Shown here: piece after piece, positions 1 to 5,245 of the stretch | Layout of the letters: each line of letters starts with the position of its first letter | How positions within the stretch are numbered: position 1 is the first letter of the stretch | Assembly (NCBI GenBank): GCA_028274885.1 | Contig: JAQCMX010000231.1 | Coordinates: forward strand, 1 to 5,245 | From: Haloarculaceae archaeon | Lineage (GTDB): Archaea; Halobacteriota; Halobacteria; Halobacteriales; Haloarculaceae | Length of the DNA: 5,245 bases | Direction: 5' to 3' | Translations under genes and position numbers: made by a program | The notes under the pieces: model-generated | The model's database searches: none | The model's input: the letters and a program-made list of their open reading frames with translations, nothing else | Told to the model about the DNA's origin: nothing

Positions 1-95
1 GAGGCCGTTGCCCCCACCACCACGAGCAGGTAGACCCCGAGTACCGAAGTTCCGAGCAACGTCGTTGGCGTCGGTCCGGACCGGCCCCGTAGCAT
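1..95 (-). CDS. ctaB: Partial N-terminus of a membrane protein, probably heme o synthase (CtaA/Cox15-like N-terminus)
   Basis: An open frame starts with ATG at 95 and runs off the left edge after 31 codons. The peptide begins MLRGRSGPTPTT and then enters a hydrophobic helix containing LGVYLLVVVGATA. That helix resembles the first transmembrane segment of CtaA/Cox15-type proteins. In haloarchaea such a segment is fused ahead of the UbiA-type prenyltransferase CtaB, which farnesylates protoheme IX to heme O for terminal oxidases. Only this helix is visible, so the family call rests on a short match from memory, and the prenyltransferase part is not in the window. The start lies 24 bases after the ATPase stop codon on the same strand. 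A TATA-like element 28 bases upstream suggests a separate leaderless transcript, although read-through from the transporter genes is also possible. Another polytopic membrane protein cannot be excluded. Confidence 0.5.
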   Translation of the reverse strand, partial: MLRGRSGPTPTTLLGTSVLGVYLLVVVGATA

Positions 96-118
96 ACTCG
101 CCTTTTAGATGGGGTGCA

Positions 119-131
119 CTTATGTTTCGCG
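119..131 (-). promoter_or_regulatory. Candidate TATA/BRE element for the partial ctaB-like gene
   Basis: Read on the minus strand, this stretch is GCGAAACATAAGT. Its AT-rich core AAACATAA is centred about 28 bases before the ATG at 95, the spacing expected for a leaderless haloarchaeal transcript. It overlaps the last codons of the ATPase gene. No Shine-Dalgarno sequence is seen before the ATG. The match is weak and based on position and composition only. Confidence 0.3.
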
Positions 132-1361
132 TTTTCCCTCCAGCGATTCAGTCCGTTCCGGCCCCCGTCCGCGCCTCCTGAGAAGAGTTATCACACTCTG
201 TGCCACAGCATCGACACTCTGGACGCTCTCGACGGTGCCACCATCTCCCCGAGCTGTTTCAGCCGAGTTCCCCAGATTGGCCCGAACCACCGGGACAGCG
301 GAGTTCTCGGAGGGATAGCCGTTCCGTAGGCTCTCCCGTCCCGGACCGTCGACCAGCACAATGGCGTTGGCCTCTCTTGCAAGTGCGCTGGCCTCCTGTC
401 GGTGGCTCGCGCCGGGTCCGTCGAACGCTGGTGCCGTGACGAGAGGGAGGCCCAACTGGTCGGCCAGTTGGGCGGCCACGTCGTTTTCTGGGACCGGACC
501 GACGCTCACCTCGAAGCCGGCCTGCCAGAGCGTTCTGATCGCCTCCTGGCCGACCGCTCCGCCACCAGCCACGTGAATCCGGGCATCACGGTCGGGACGT
601 TCACCGATGGCTGCCACGGTTGGCGCCCCGGTTACAGGGTTTTCTGAGACAGTGGTTGTCGTGTCGAACGCCTCGTCGAGTTTGTCGTCGGACAGTACCG
701 TCGCGGGTGAACCGCTCGCCCGGATCGTTCCTTCGTGGAGGAGGATCAGACGGTCACAAAAGCGTGCAGCGAGTTCAAGATCGTGGATCGCAGCGATTGC
801 GGCCCGTCCATCCCGGACGAGATCCGTGACCAGTTCGAGGACGCTCACCTGATGATTGATATCGAGACTTCCGGTGGGTTCGTCAAGAACTAGCACGGAC
901 GGTTCCTGGGCAAGTGCGCGAGCGAGCAGGACGCGCTGGCGTTCTCCCCCACTCAATTCGGTTATCTCGCGTTCGCGCAGGTGCTCGACCTCCGCGCGCT
1001 GGAGTGCATTCTCGACCGGACGAGCCTCGTCGCTCCAGTCCAGACGGGATCTGTGGGGGGTACGTCCCATCTCGACGATCTGTTCGGCGGTAAACGAGAA
1101 TCCGATATGGGTATCCTGTGGCACCGTCCCGACTTCACGGCTTATCTGTTTTGACGAGCAGTCACTGATCTGCTCGCCGTTTACTGCAATGCCCCCCTCG
1201 TCCGGCTCAAGGATGCCGTTTAACGTGCGCAAAAGCGTCGTCTTGCCCGCACCGTTGGGACCGACGAGACCGACGAACTCACCGGTTTCGACGGAGAGAG
1301 TTACACCGGTAAGGACCTCGATATCGCCGAAGGCAACGGAGACATCGCGAGCAGAGATCAC
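120..1361 (-). CDS. btuD: ABC transporter ATP-binding protein, cobalamin-type (BtuD), with extra C-terminal domain
   Basis: This 413-residue protein is the ATPase of a type II importer and would drive corrinoid (or other metal-chelate) uptake from the cytoplasmic face. Visible motifs are Walker A GPNGAGKT (34-41), Q-loop Gln82, signature LSGGERQ (136-142), Walker B VLVLDEP (156-162, catalytic Glu161), D-loop SLD (165-167) and switch His193. All are intact, so the subunit should be active. The family core normally ends near residue 250. Here about 165 more residues follow, beginning with a glycine-rich HVAGGGAVG turn (263-271) and the segment AGFEVSVGPV, which suggests a Rossmann-like fold. 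Similar tails occur on some archaeal and bacterial BtuD/FecE relatives; their role is not known to me. The start is GTG at 1361-1359, overlapping the permease stop as GTGA, which implies translational coupling. BtuD is inferred from resemblance to the haloarchaeal btuCDF system; an iron-siderophore ATPase is the main alternative. Confidence 0.85.
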   Translation of the reverse strand: MISARDVSVAFGDIEVLTGVTLSVETGEFVGLVGPNGAGKTTLLRTLNGILEPDEGGIAVNGEQISDCSSKQISREVGTVPQDTHIGFSFTAEQIVEMGRTPHRSRLDWSDEARPVENALQRAEVEHLREREITELSGGERQRVLLARALAQEPSVLVLDEPTGSLDINHQVSVLELVTDLVRDGRAAIAAIHDLELAARFCDRLILLHEGTIRASGSPATVLSDDKLDEAFDTTTTVSENPVTGAPTVAAIGERPDRDARIHVAGGGAVGQEAIRTLWQAGFEVSVGPVPENDVAAQLADQLGLPLVTAPAFDGPGASHRQEASALAREANAIVLVDGPGRESLRNGYPSENSAVPVVRANLGNSAETARGDGGTVESVQSVDAVAQSVITLLRRRGRGPERTESLEGKRET

Positions 1362-2458
1362 AGCGCGTGCACCTCCCGCCGTCGGAGCAAAAACAGGAAA
1401 AACGGCGCGCCCACGGCAGCGGTAACGATACCAACCGGCACCTCAGCGGGACCCGAGCGTGCGAAGGTATCAGCAATTACGAGAAAGGTTCCGCCGGCGA
1501 GTGCACTCGTAGGGATGAGAATCCGATGATCCGCCCCGACGACGAGTCGCATCATGTGCGGGATAATCAGACCGACGAAACCGATGACCCCCGCTACCGC
1601 GACGGCTGCGGCTGTAATGATGCTGGAACCAGCCAGTAACAGCCGTTTGGTTCGCTCGACCTCGATCCCGAGTGACTGCGCGTCCTCCTCACCGAGCAAG
1701 AGAACGTTGAGGTCGCGGGCGTAGGCGATCAGTATCAGAAAAAAGATCACTGTGATCGGGAGCGTGACCTCGACATCGCTCCACGTACTCCGGTTTAGAT
1801 GGCCCATCAGCCAGACGACAGCCTCGTTGAGACTCTCACCCGTGTGCAACAGCATATAGGAGATCACCGCACCGAGAAACGTCTGTATCGCGACCCCTGC
1901 GAGCAGGAGCGTGGCGACAGGTGTCCGTCCGTTTTCTGTGGCGATCAGGTAGACAACGGCAGCGGTGATCAACGCGCCGGTGAATGCCGCCGTCTGCAAT
2001 CCAAACGGGATTGCCAAGGGGAACGCGATCGTAGCGACGGCCCCGACCGCGGCCCCCGAGGAGACGCCGATAATCGAGGGATCGGCCATTGGATTCCTGA
2101 AAAATCCCTGCATCACTGTTCCCGCCGTCCCGAGTGCGAATCCGACGACTGCCCCGAGGACGATCCGTGGCAGCCTGATGTCCTCGACGATAATCTGATC
2201 GCGCTCGTCGACCGGGAACGAAAACAGGTCGGTGTAGCTGATGTCGACAAGTGGGAATGGAAACTCCAGACTTCCAACCGAGGCTGTCGTCACCTCCGGG
2301 TGCAGACCACTCGGAACCACGAGCGCATTGAGTGTCGCCTTTGCGACGACCGCGTAGCTAAGATCTGCCGGCCCGATCGTCGCACTCGTGAGTACAACGC
2401 CGACGAGTGCAACTGCAAGCATCCCCGACCACAACAGTGCCTGCAAAACAACCCGCAT
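1358..2458 (-). CDS. btuC: BtuC/FecCD-type ABC transporter permease
   Basis: This 366-residue polytopic protein would form, as a homodimer, the membrane channel of the importer. Family hallmarks are RLPR (95-98) followed by a glycine-rich helix and NPMADPSIIGVSSGAAVGA (122-140), the coupling region GFVGLIIPHMMRL (293-305) with DHR (310-312), and the C-terminal EVPVGIVTAAVGAPFF (339-354). Hydrophobic stretches are spaced as in the ten-helix family. The Arg residues in RLPR and DHR lie where BtuC contacts the docking glutamates of BtuF. The first extracytoplasmic loop (about 42-94) is roughly 30 residues longer than in E. coli BtuC. I chose ATG 2458. The in-frame ATG at 2479 lies only about 12 bases from the AT-rich promoter core and inside a candidate operator repeat, and the frame beyond 2519 overlaps btuF. 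The stop overlaps the ATPase GTG by four bases. Substrate is inferred; siderophore or heme permeases are alternatives. Confidence 0.87.
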   Translation of the reverse strand: MRVVLQALLWSGMLAVALVGVVLTSATIGPADLSYAVVAKATLNALVVPSGLHPEVTTASVGSLEFPFPLVDISYTDLFSFPVDERDQIIVEDIRLPRIVLGAVVGFALGTAGTVMQGFFRNPMADPSIIGVSSGAAVGAVATIAFPLAIPFGLQTAAFTGALITAAVVYLIATENGRTPVATLLLAGVAIQTFLGAVISYMLLHTGESLNEAVVWLMGHLNRSTWSDVEVTLPITVIFFLILIAYARDLNVLLLGEEDAQSLGIEVERTKRLLLAGSSIITAAAVAVAGVIGFVGLIIPHMMRLVVGADHRILIPTSALAGGTFLVIADTFARSGPAEVPVGIVTAAVGAPFFLFLLRRREVHAL

Positions 2459-2473
2459 GTGAGTCAAATCGAG

Positions 2474-2503
2474 TTGCATTAGATAAGTATTTATTGCATT
2501 GGA
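2474..2503. repeat. Direct repeat TTGCATTRGA, two copies 20 bp apart, candidate operator
   Basis: TTGCATTAGA (2474-2483) and TTGCATTGGA (2494-2503) match at nine of ten positions and start exactly 20 bases apart, close to two helical turns. They flank the AT-rich core between the permease and binding-protein genes, so a bound regulator could block or recruit the transcription machinery in both directions. The matching part is short, so chance cannot be ruled out, and no regulator is encoded in the window. Confidence 0.4.
2483..2495. promoter_or_regulatory. Shared divergent promoter core (TATA region) for btuF and btuCD
   Basis: On the plus strand TATTTATT (2488-2495) is centred about 27 bases before the btuF ATG at 2519, the classic distance for leaderless haloarchaeal transcription. 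On the minus strand the same region reads AATAAATACTTAT. Its parts lie 27-33 bases before the permease ATG at 2458, giving a leaderless or very short-leader transcript. This geometry is the main reason for preferring the 2458 start. No Shine-Dalgarno sequence precedes either start. Confidence 0.55.
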
Positions 2504-2518
2504 ACGGATGCCTGAGTC

Positions 2519-3721
2519 ATGCAACGAACTCTTGTTGTACTGCTGGTTGTGCTCGCTTCCGGCCTCGTGTTTGCCGGTGGCGCTGTCGCTGACGGGAGCG
2601 GCATGGCCGGTAACTCCGAGCACGTCGTGGAGTGTGAGTACCCGGTCGAGGTCGAGGACGCGACCGGCGAGACGGTTACATTAGCGGAAGAACCCGAGCG
2701 CATCGTGGTGACCGCACCGAACGCAGCCCAGCACATGTGGGAAATCGGTGCCCAGGACAGGGTGGTTGGCATGCCGGTCACCCAGTACACAGGGTACCTC
2801 GACGGCCGTGAGAACAAGACGAACGTGGTAAACACTGACGGAACACCCGACGTCGAACAGATAGTTGCGTTGGATCCAGACCTGGTTTTGGTTCCAAACG
2901 TCAACGACGAACAGGTCGTCCAGAGCCTCCGTGAAGCGGGGATCACAGTCTACTACTACCCGCTGGTGAACGATCTGGATGCGATGACCCAGGAAGTCGA
3001 AAATGTGGGGCTGCTTGCCGGTGAGTTCCGGTCGGCCGCGGACGTGGCTGCACAGACCCGTGCGATCAGCGACCGCATCGCTGAAGCGACCGCGGACGAG
3101 GAAAACCCCCGTGTTTACTACGAGTTCTTCGGATTCACAGCCGGATCTGACACACTCGAGAGTGATCTCATTACCCGCGCGGGCGGCACCAACATCGCAA
3201 CCCAGGCCGATCAGACGGGCTACTTTGAGTTGAGCGAGGAAACCATCATTCAAGAAAATCCCGAGTGGCTGATCCTCCAGGAGGGCGCACCGATCCCTGA
3301 CTCCGAGGCAGTTCAACAATCCACTGCCGTCCAGCAAGACCAGATCGTCAGGGTTGATTCCAACCTCATCAGCCAGCACGGACCGCGAAACGTACAGCCC
3401 TTGACCAACATGGCCGAAGCATTCCACTCCGGGGCACTGGCCGATGTTAATCTCGAATCGGTCGGAACCGAGAACTCGGCACAGTGTGCAATAGCAGTCG
3501 ACGAATCCGCCACCGGCGACGATGGTGAAGCCGGGAACGATTCGTCGACGGACGGAGCGATGGGTGACGACGGTGAGAGCGATGACACGATGGGGGATGA
3601 CGAACAGGGGAACGGTGAGAGCACAGACGAGGAGAGTGCAGACGACAGCGGACCCGGGTTCACGGTAGTCGCTGTGGCCGCGGCAGTGGCTGTGGTTTCC
3701 CTGCTGGCACGCAGACGGTGA
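2519..3721 (+). CDS. btuF: BtuF-type cobalamin/corrinoid-binding protein with PGF-CTERM anchor
   Basis: This 400-residue exported protein would bind the ligand outside the membrane and deliver it to the permease. A Sec signal peptide occupies residues 1 to about 24 (hydrophobic core, AVA before the mature start, no twin arginine). The two-lobed binding domain follows, about 37-325: PVEVEDATG, then PERIVVTAPNAAQHMWEIGA, then DVEQIVALDPDLVLV and LSEETIIQENPEWLIL. Glu113 and Glu241 fall where E. coli BtuF has the glutamates that dock on BtuC. Cys39 and Cys323 bracket the domain and could form a disulfide. Residues 330-378 are an Asp/Glu/Ser/Gly linker with two MGDD units. The C-terminus is PGF (379-381), a hydrophobic helix and a basic ARRR end: the PGF-CTERM signal cut by archaeosortase A and replaced by a lipid. 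Possible N-glycosylation sequons are Asn99 (NKT) and Asn340 (NDS). It is divergent from btuCD. Ligand identity is inferred; a siderophore-binding relative is possible. Confidence 0.83.
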   Translation: MQRTLVVLLVVLASGLVFAGGAVADGSGMAGNSEHVVECEYPVEVEDATGETVTLAEEPERIVVTAPNAAQHMWEIGAQDRVVGMPVTQYTGYLDGRENKTNVVNTDGTPDVEQIVALDPDLVLVPNVNDEQVVQSLREAGITVYYYPLVNDLDAMTQEVENVGLLAGEFRSAADVAAQTRAISDRIAEATADEENPRVYYEFFGFTAGSDTLESDLITRAGGTNIATQADQTGYFELSEETIIQENPEWLILQEGAPIPDSEAVQQSTAVQQDQIVRVDSNLISQHGPRNVQPLTNMAEAFHSGALADVNLESVGTENSAQCAIAVDESATGDDGEAGNDSSTDGAMGDDGESDDTMGDDEQGNGESTDEESADDSGPGFTVVAVAAAVAVVSLLARRR

Positions 3722-3775
3722 CGTTGCCCACCACTCATCGAGCCAGCGCTTGCGGTCGGACATGCGTCTGACGGG

Positions 3776-3783
3776 GTATTTTT
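3776..3783 (+). terminator. Possible T-rich transcription stop after btuF
   Basis: A short run GTATTTTT (T5 at 3779-3783) lies about 60 bases after the btuF stop codon. Archaeal termination often occurs at plus-strand T-runs without a stem-loop, so this is a plausible end for the btuF transcript. It is short, and no comparable T-run was seen for the opposing gene in the same gap. Confidence 0.3.
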
Positions 3784-3876
3784 CGACTCTAATGTGTCCA
3801 GACGACGAGACGGTTCTGTTTGCAAGGTGTCCTGGCTGCCTGACCGTCGTGACGCCGTTTTGATACTGCCCGTGGC

Positions 3877-5139
3877 CTACGAGGAAACCAGACGATACAC
3901 ACCACCGGGGGTTAGGGCGTATAGCTCCTCGTTCGCACCACGTTCGAGGAGCAACAGTTGCTGTAGTTGTTCCCCGCCTCCATCAACTTCCAGTATCTCA
4001 GTCGGCCACGGTCTCTCCTCTGTTGGCGTGGCGGCGAAGAGCTTCCCATTTGCCGTCACATCACCGAAGACGTACTGCCCTTGGAGGGTGGAAACCTTGC
4101 TCCCACGGTAGATGTGACCCCCGACAACCGCGTTGCCCGTGACCCCGTCACCGGAATGTGGATACTGGACAACGGGACCGCGAAGCGGGGTCCCGTCGGG
4201 TGTCTCTCCGGGACAGCTGTCCGCCCGGAAGCAGTTCGTGCCTTCTTTGACGTTCCACCCGTAATTGCCGCCGTTCCGGATCAGATTGACCTCCTCAAAG
4301 CGGTTCTGTCCCACGTCGGCCACGTACAGAGCAGTCCCGTCGAAGGAGATGCCCCAGGGATTGCGCAACCCCCAGGCGTAGTGTTCGTCGTGACCCTCCG
4401 ATCCGACGAGCGGATTGTCCGGCGGAATACCGTACGGTTTCTCTCCGCTCCTGTCGTCGACGTCGATACGCAGGAGACTTCCGAGGAGGTTCTGCTGGAC
4501 GTCCTGCCCGTTCCCGCCGTCGTTGGCCTCGTACCAATCCTCGACGTGCCCCCTGCCGATATCGTCGCCTGCCCCGCCGTCACCGACACCAACGTAGAGA
4601 TACCCGTCGGGGCCAAACGCGATGGGGCCCGAGTTGTGGTTTCCCTGTGGCTCCGGGATCGTCAGGAGAATGCGTTCGGAGCCCTGGTCGATCGTCCCAT
4701 CACCGCGAGCGTGAAACTCCGAAAGGACGAATGTATGACTGTACGAATCCGGCGTGTTCTTTCGTGGTGGGGAACTGTACCGGACGTAGAGGAGGCCGTT
4801 CGACCCGAACTGTGGGTGGAGCGCGAGACCGAGAAGACCCCGTTCGCTGCCCGTGCGTATCGCTCCGGAGAGATCGAGTGCCCGTTCTGAGGAGTCCTCG
4901 TTGAGAAGATAGATCTGACCGGGACGGTCAGCAACGTAGTATCTGCCCGCTGGTGTTTCATCGAACGCGAGCGGGCTCTCGGGTCGGTCGGTCACCGTTT
5001 CCAGTTGCAGTGTGGCCTCGACGGTCTCGTCTCGGTTTCCGGCCTCTGTTGTCGAGTCTGACCCGTCCGTTCCGGTACAGCCGGCCAACCCGGTCAAAAG
5101 AGAAAAACCCAGGACAAGCGACTCACGTCTCGTTGGCAT
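3877..5139 (-). CDS. Lipoprotein of the PQQ-dependent aldose sugar dehydrogenase family (Asd/YliI-like)
   Basis: This 420-residue secreted protein is a six-bladed beta-propeller quinoprotein. Family members oxidise aldoses to lactones with PQQ, outside the cytoplasmic membrane. The N-terminus MPTRRESLVLGF has a twin arginine, and LAGC places a lipobox at Cys21, so Tat export and lipid anchoring are likely. Family motifs in order are SERGLLGLALHPQF (98-111), GNHNSGPIAFGPDGYLYVGV (167-186), GDGG (186-189), YAWGLRNPWGISFD (254-267), ADVGQNRFEEVNLI (274-287) and GGNYGWNVKEGTNCF (290-304). His168 and Arg259 align with the catalytic His144 and Arg228 of Acinetobacter soluble glucose dehydrogenase. 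Cys303 and Cys309 may form a disulfide. I chose ATG 5139 because the upstream in-frame ATG at 5184 would bury the signal peptide behind 15 residues. The gene converges on btuF and has no obvious tie to it. Substrate is unknown, and whether the host has PQQ is not shown here. Confidence 0.85.
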   Translation of the reverse strand: MPTRRESLVLGFSLLTGLAGCTGTDGSDSTTEAGNRDETVEATLQLETVTDRPESPLAFDETPAGRYYVADRPGQIYLLNEDSSERALDLSGAIRTGSERGLLGLALHPQFGSNGLLYVRYSSPPRKNTPDSYSHTFVLSEFHARGDGTIDQGSERILLTIPEPQGNHNSGPIAFGPDGYLYVGVGDGGAGDDIGRGHVEDWYEANDGGNGQDVQQNLLGSLLRIDVDDRSGEKPYGIPPDNPLVGSEGHDEHYAWGLRNPWGISFDGTALYVADVGQNRFEEVNLIRNGGNYGWNVKEGTNCFRADSCPGETPDGTPLRGPVVQYPHSGDGVTGNAVVGGHIYRGSKVSTLQGQYVFGDVTANGKLFAATPTEERPWPTEILEVDGGGEQLQQLLLLERGANEELYALTPGGVYRLVSS

Positions 5140-5245
5140 GCACAAGATTAGGATATCAGAGCTAAGAGTGCTGCGATTCGTCAAAAAGTTCCTACTGGAA
5201 CGAGGTGAATCAGTCTATCCCCGGGACGGGGTCAGGTAAATACAT
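5140..5245 (-). promoter_or_regulatory. Upstream region of the sugar dehydrogenase gene
   Basis: This 106-base stretch holds no convincing gene. On the minus strand AACTTTTTGAC (5180-5190) is centred about 46 bases before the ATG and could be a TATA region giving a roughly 20-base leader. CTCTTAGC (about 5161-5168) is a weaker candidate at the leaderless distance. Neither is a strong match and no Shine-Dalgarno sequence is seen, so the exact promoter is left open. Confidence 0.3.
5219..5231. repeat. Short perfect inverted repeat CCCCG-GGA-CGGGG
   Basis: Five-base arms with a three-base loop lie about 80 bases upstream of the sugar dehydrogenase start. No T-run follows directly on either strand, so it is not a typical terminator. 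It could be an operator half, or part of the end of a gene outside the window. GC-rich arms this short arise easily by chance. Confidence 0.3.

Noticed and set aside
856..1425. A 189-residue plus-strand open frame
   Set aside because: It is antisense to the ATPase Walker and signature motifs, and its Ser/Arg-rich translation is typical of a shadow frame.
2459..2518. A cobalamin riboswitch upstream of the importer genes
   Set aside because: There are only 60 bases between the two starts and the transcripts appear leaderless, so there is no room for such an RNA.
2459..2623. A longer permease frame starting at ATG 2623 (or ATG 2479) on the minus strand
   Set aside because: The 2623 start would overlap btuF by about 100 bases, and its extra residues are polar and unlike the family. 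The 2479 start sits almost on the promoter core and in the repeat, so transcripts would probably begin downstream of it.
2681..3763. A 360-residue minus-strand open frame starting MSDRKRWLDEWW
   Set aside because: The first residues look protein-like, but nearly all of the frame is antisense to btuF and shows no family motif. It is a typical shadow frame in GC-rich DNA.
3722..3876. A tRNA or small RNA gene in the convergent gap
   Set aside because: I found no cloverleaf pattern, no GTTCGA-like T-loop with a matching stem, and no conserved small RNA motif; only a short T-run stands out.
3967..4890. A 307-residue plus-strand open frame
   Set aside because: It is fully antisense to the sugar dehydrogenase, whose frame carries clear family motifs throughout; the plus-strand translation shows none.
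5138..5239. A 33-codon plus-strand frame starting MHKIRISELRV whose ATG shares the CATG with the dehydrogenase start
   Set aside because: Its amino acid composition is plausible, but the same frame stays open far upstream in antisense to the dehydrogenase. It has no ribosome binding site or convincing TATA box and overlaps the region needed for the dehydrogenase promoter.

Overview
The window looks like chromosomal DNA of a halophilic archaeon (class Halobacteria). The evidence is moderately GC-rich sequence, acidic proteins, a substrate-binding protein ending in a PGF-CTERM tail, a Tat-type lipoprotein signal, and start codons with no Shine-Dalgarno sequence but TATA-like boxes about 27 bases upstream, as in leaderless transcripts. 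The genus cannot be read from the sequence.

Layout, left to right. (1) Bases 1-95, minus strand: the first 31 codons of a membrane protein that runs off the left edge, probably the haloarchaeal heme o synthase CtaB with its CtaA/Cox15-like N-terminus. (2) Bases 120-1361, minus: an ABC transporter ATPase of the BtuD/FecE type with an extra Rossmann-like C-terminal domain. (3) Bases 1358-2458, minus: a BtuC/FecCD-type permease, overlapping the ATPase by four bases (GTGA). (4) Bases 2459-2518: a 60-base divergent promoter region with a shared AT-rich core flanked by two copies of TTGCATTRGA exactly 20 bp apart. (5) Bases 2519-3721, plus: a BtuF-type substrate-binding protein with Sec signal, acidic linker and PGF-CTERM anchor. 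(6) Bases 3722-3876: a convergent intergenic gap. (7) Bases 3877-5139, minus: a lipoprotein of the PQQ-dependent sugar dehydrogenase (Asd/YliI-like) family. (8) Bases 5140-5245: its upstream region, with a short inverted repeat.

The three transporter genes form a complete importer. The binding protein captures its ligand outside the cell and docks on a permease dimer powered by two ATPase subunits. The best substrate call is cobalamin/corrinoid, by resemblance to the haloarchaeal btuCDF system. The same superfamily also carries siderophores and heme, so the substrate is inferred. The sugar dehydrogenase and the heme o synthase fragment are neighbours with no clear functional link.

I see no CRISPR array, mobile element, RNA gene or clearly novel multi-gene system. 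The items most worth a second look are the spaced repeat in the divergent promoter and the extra domain on the ATPase.
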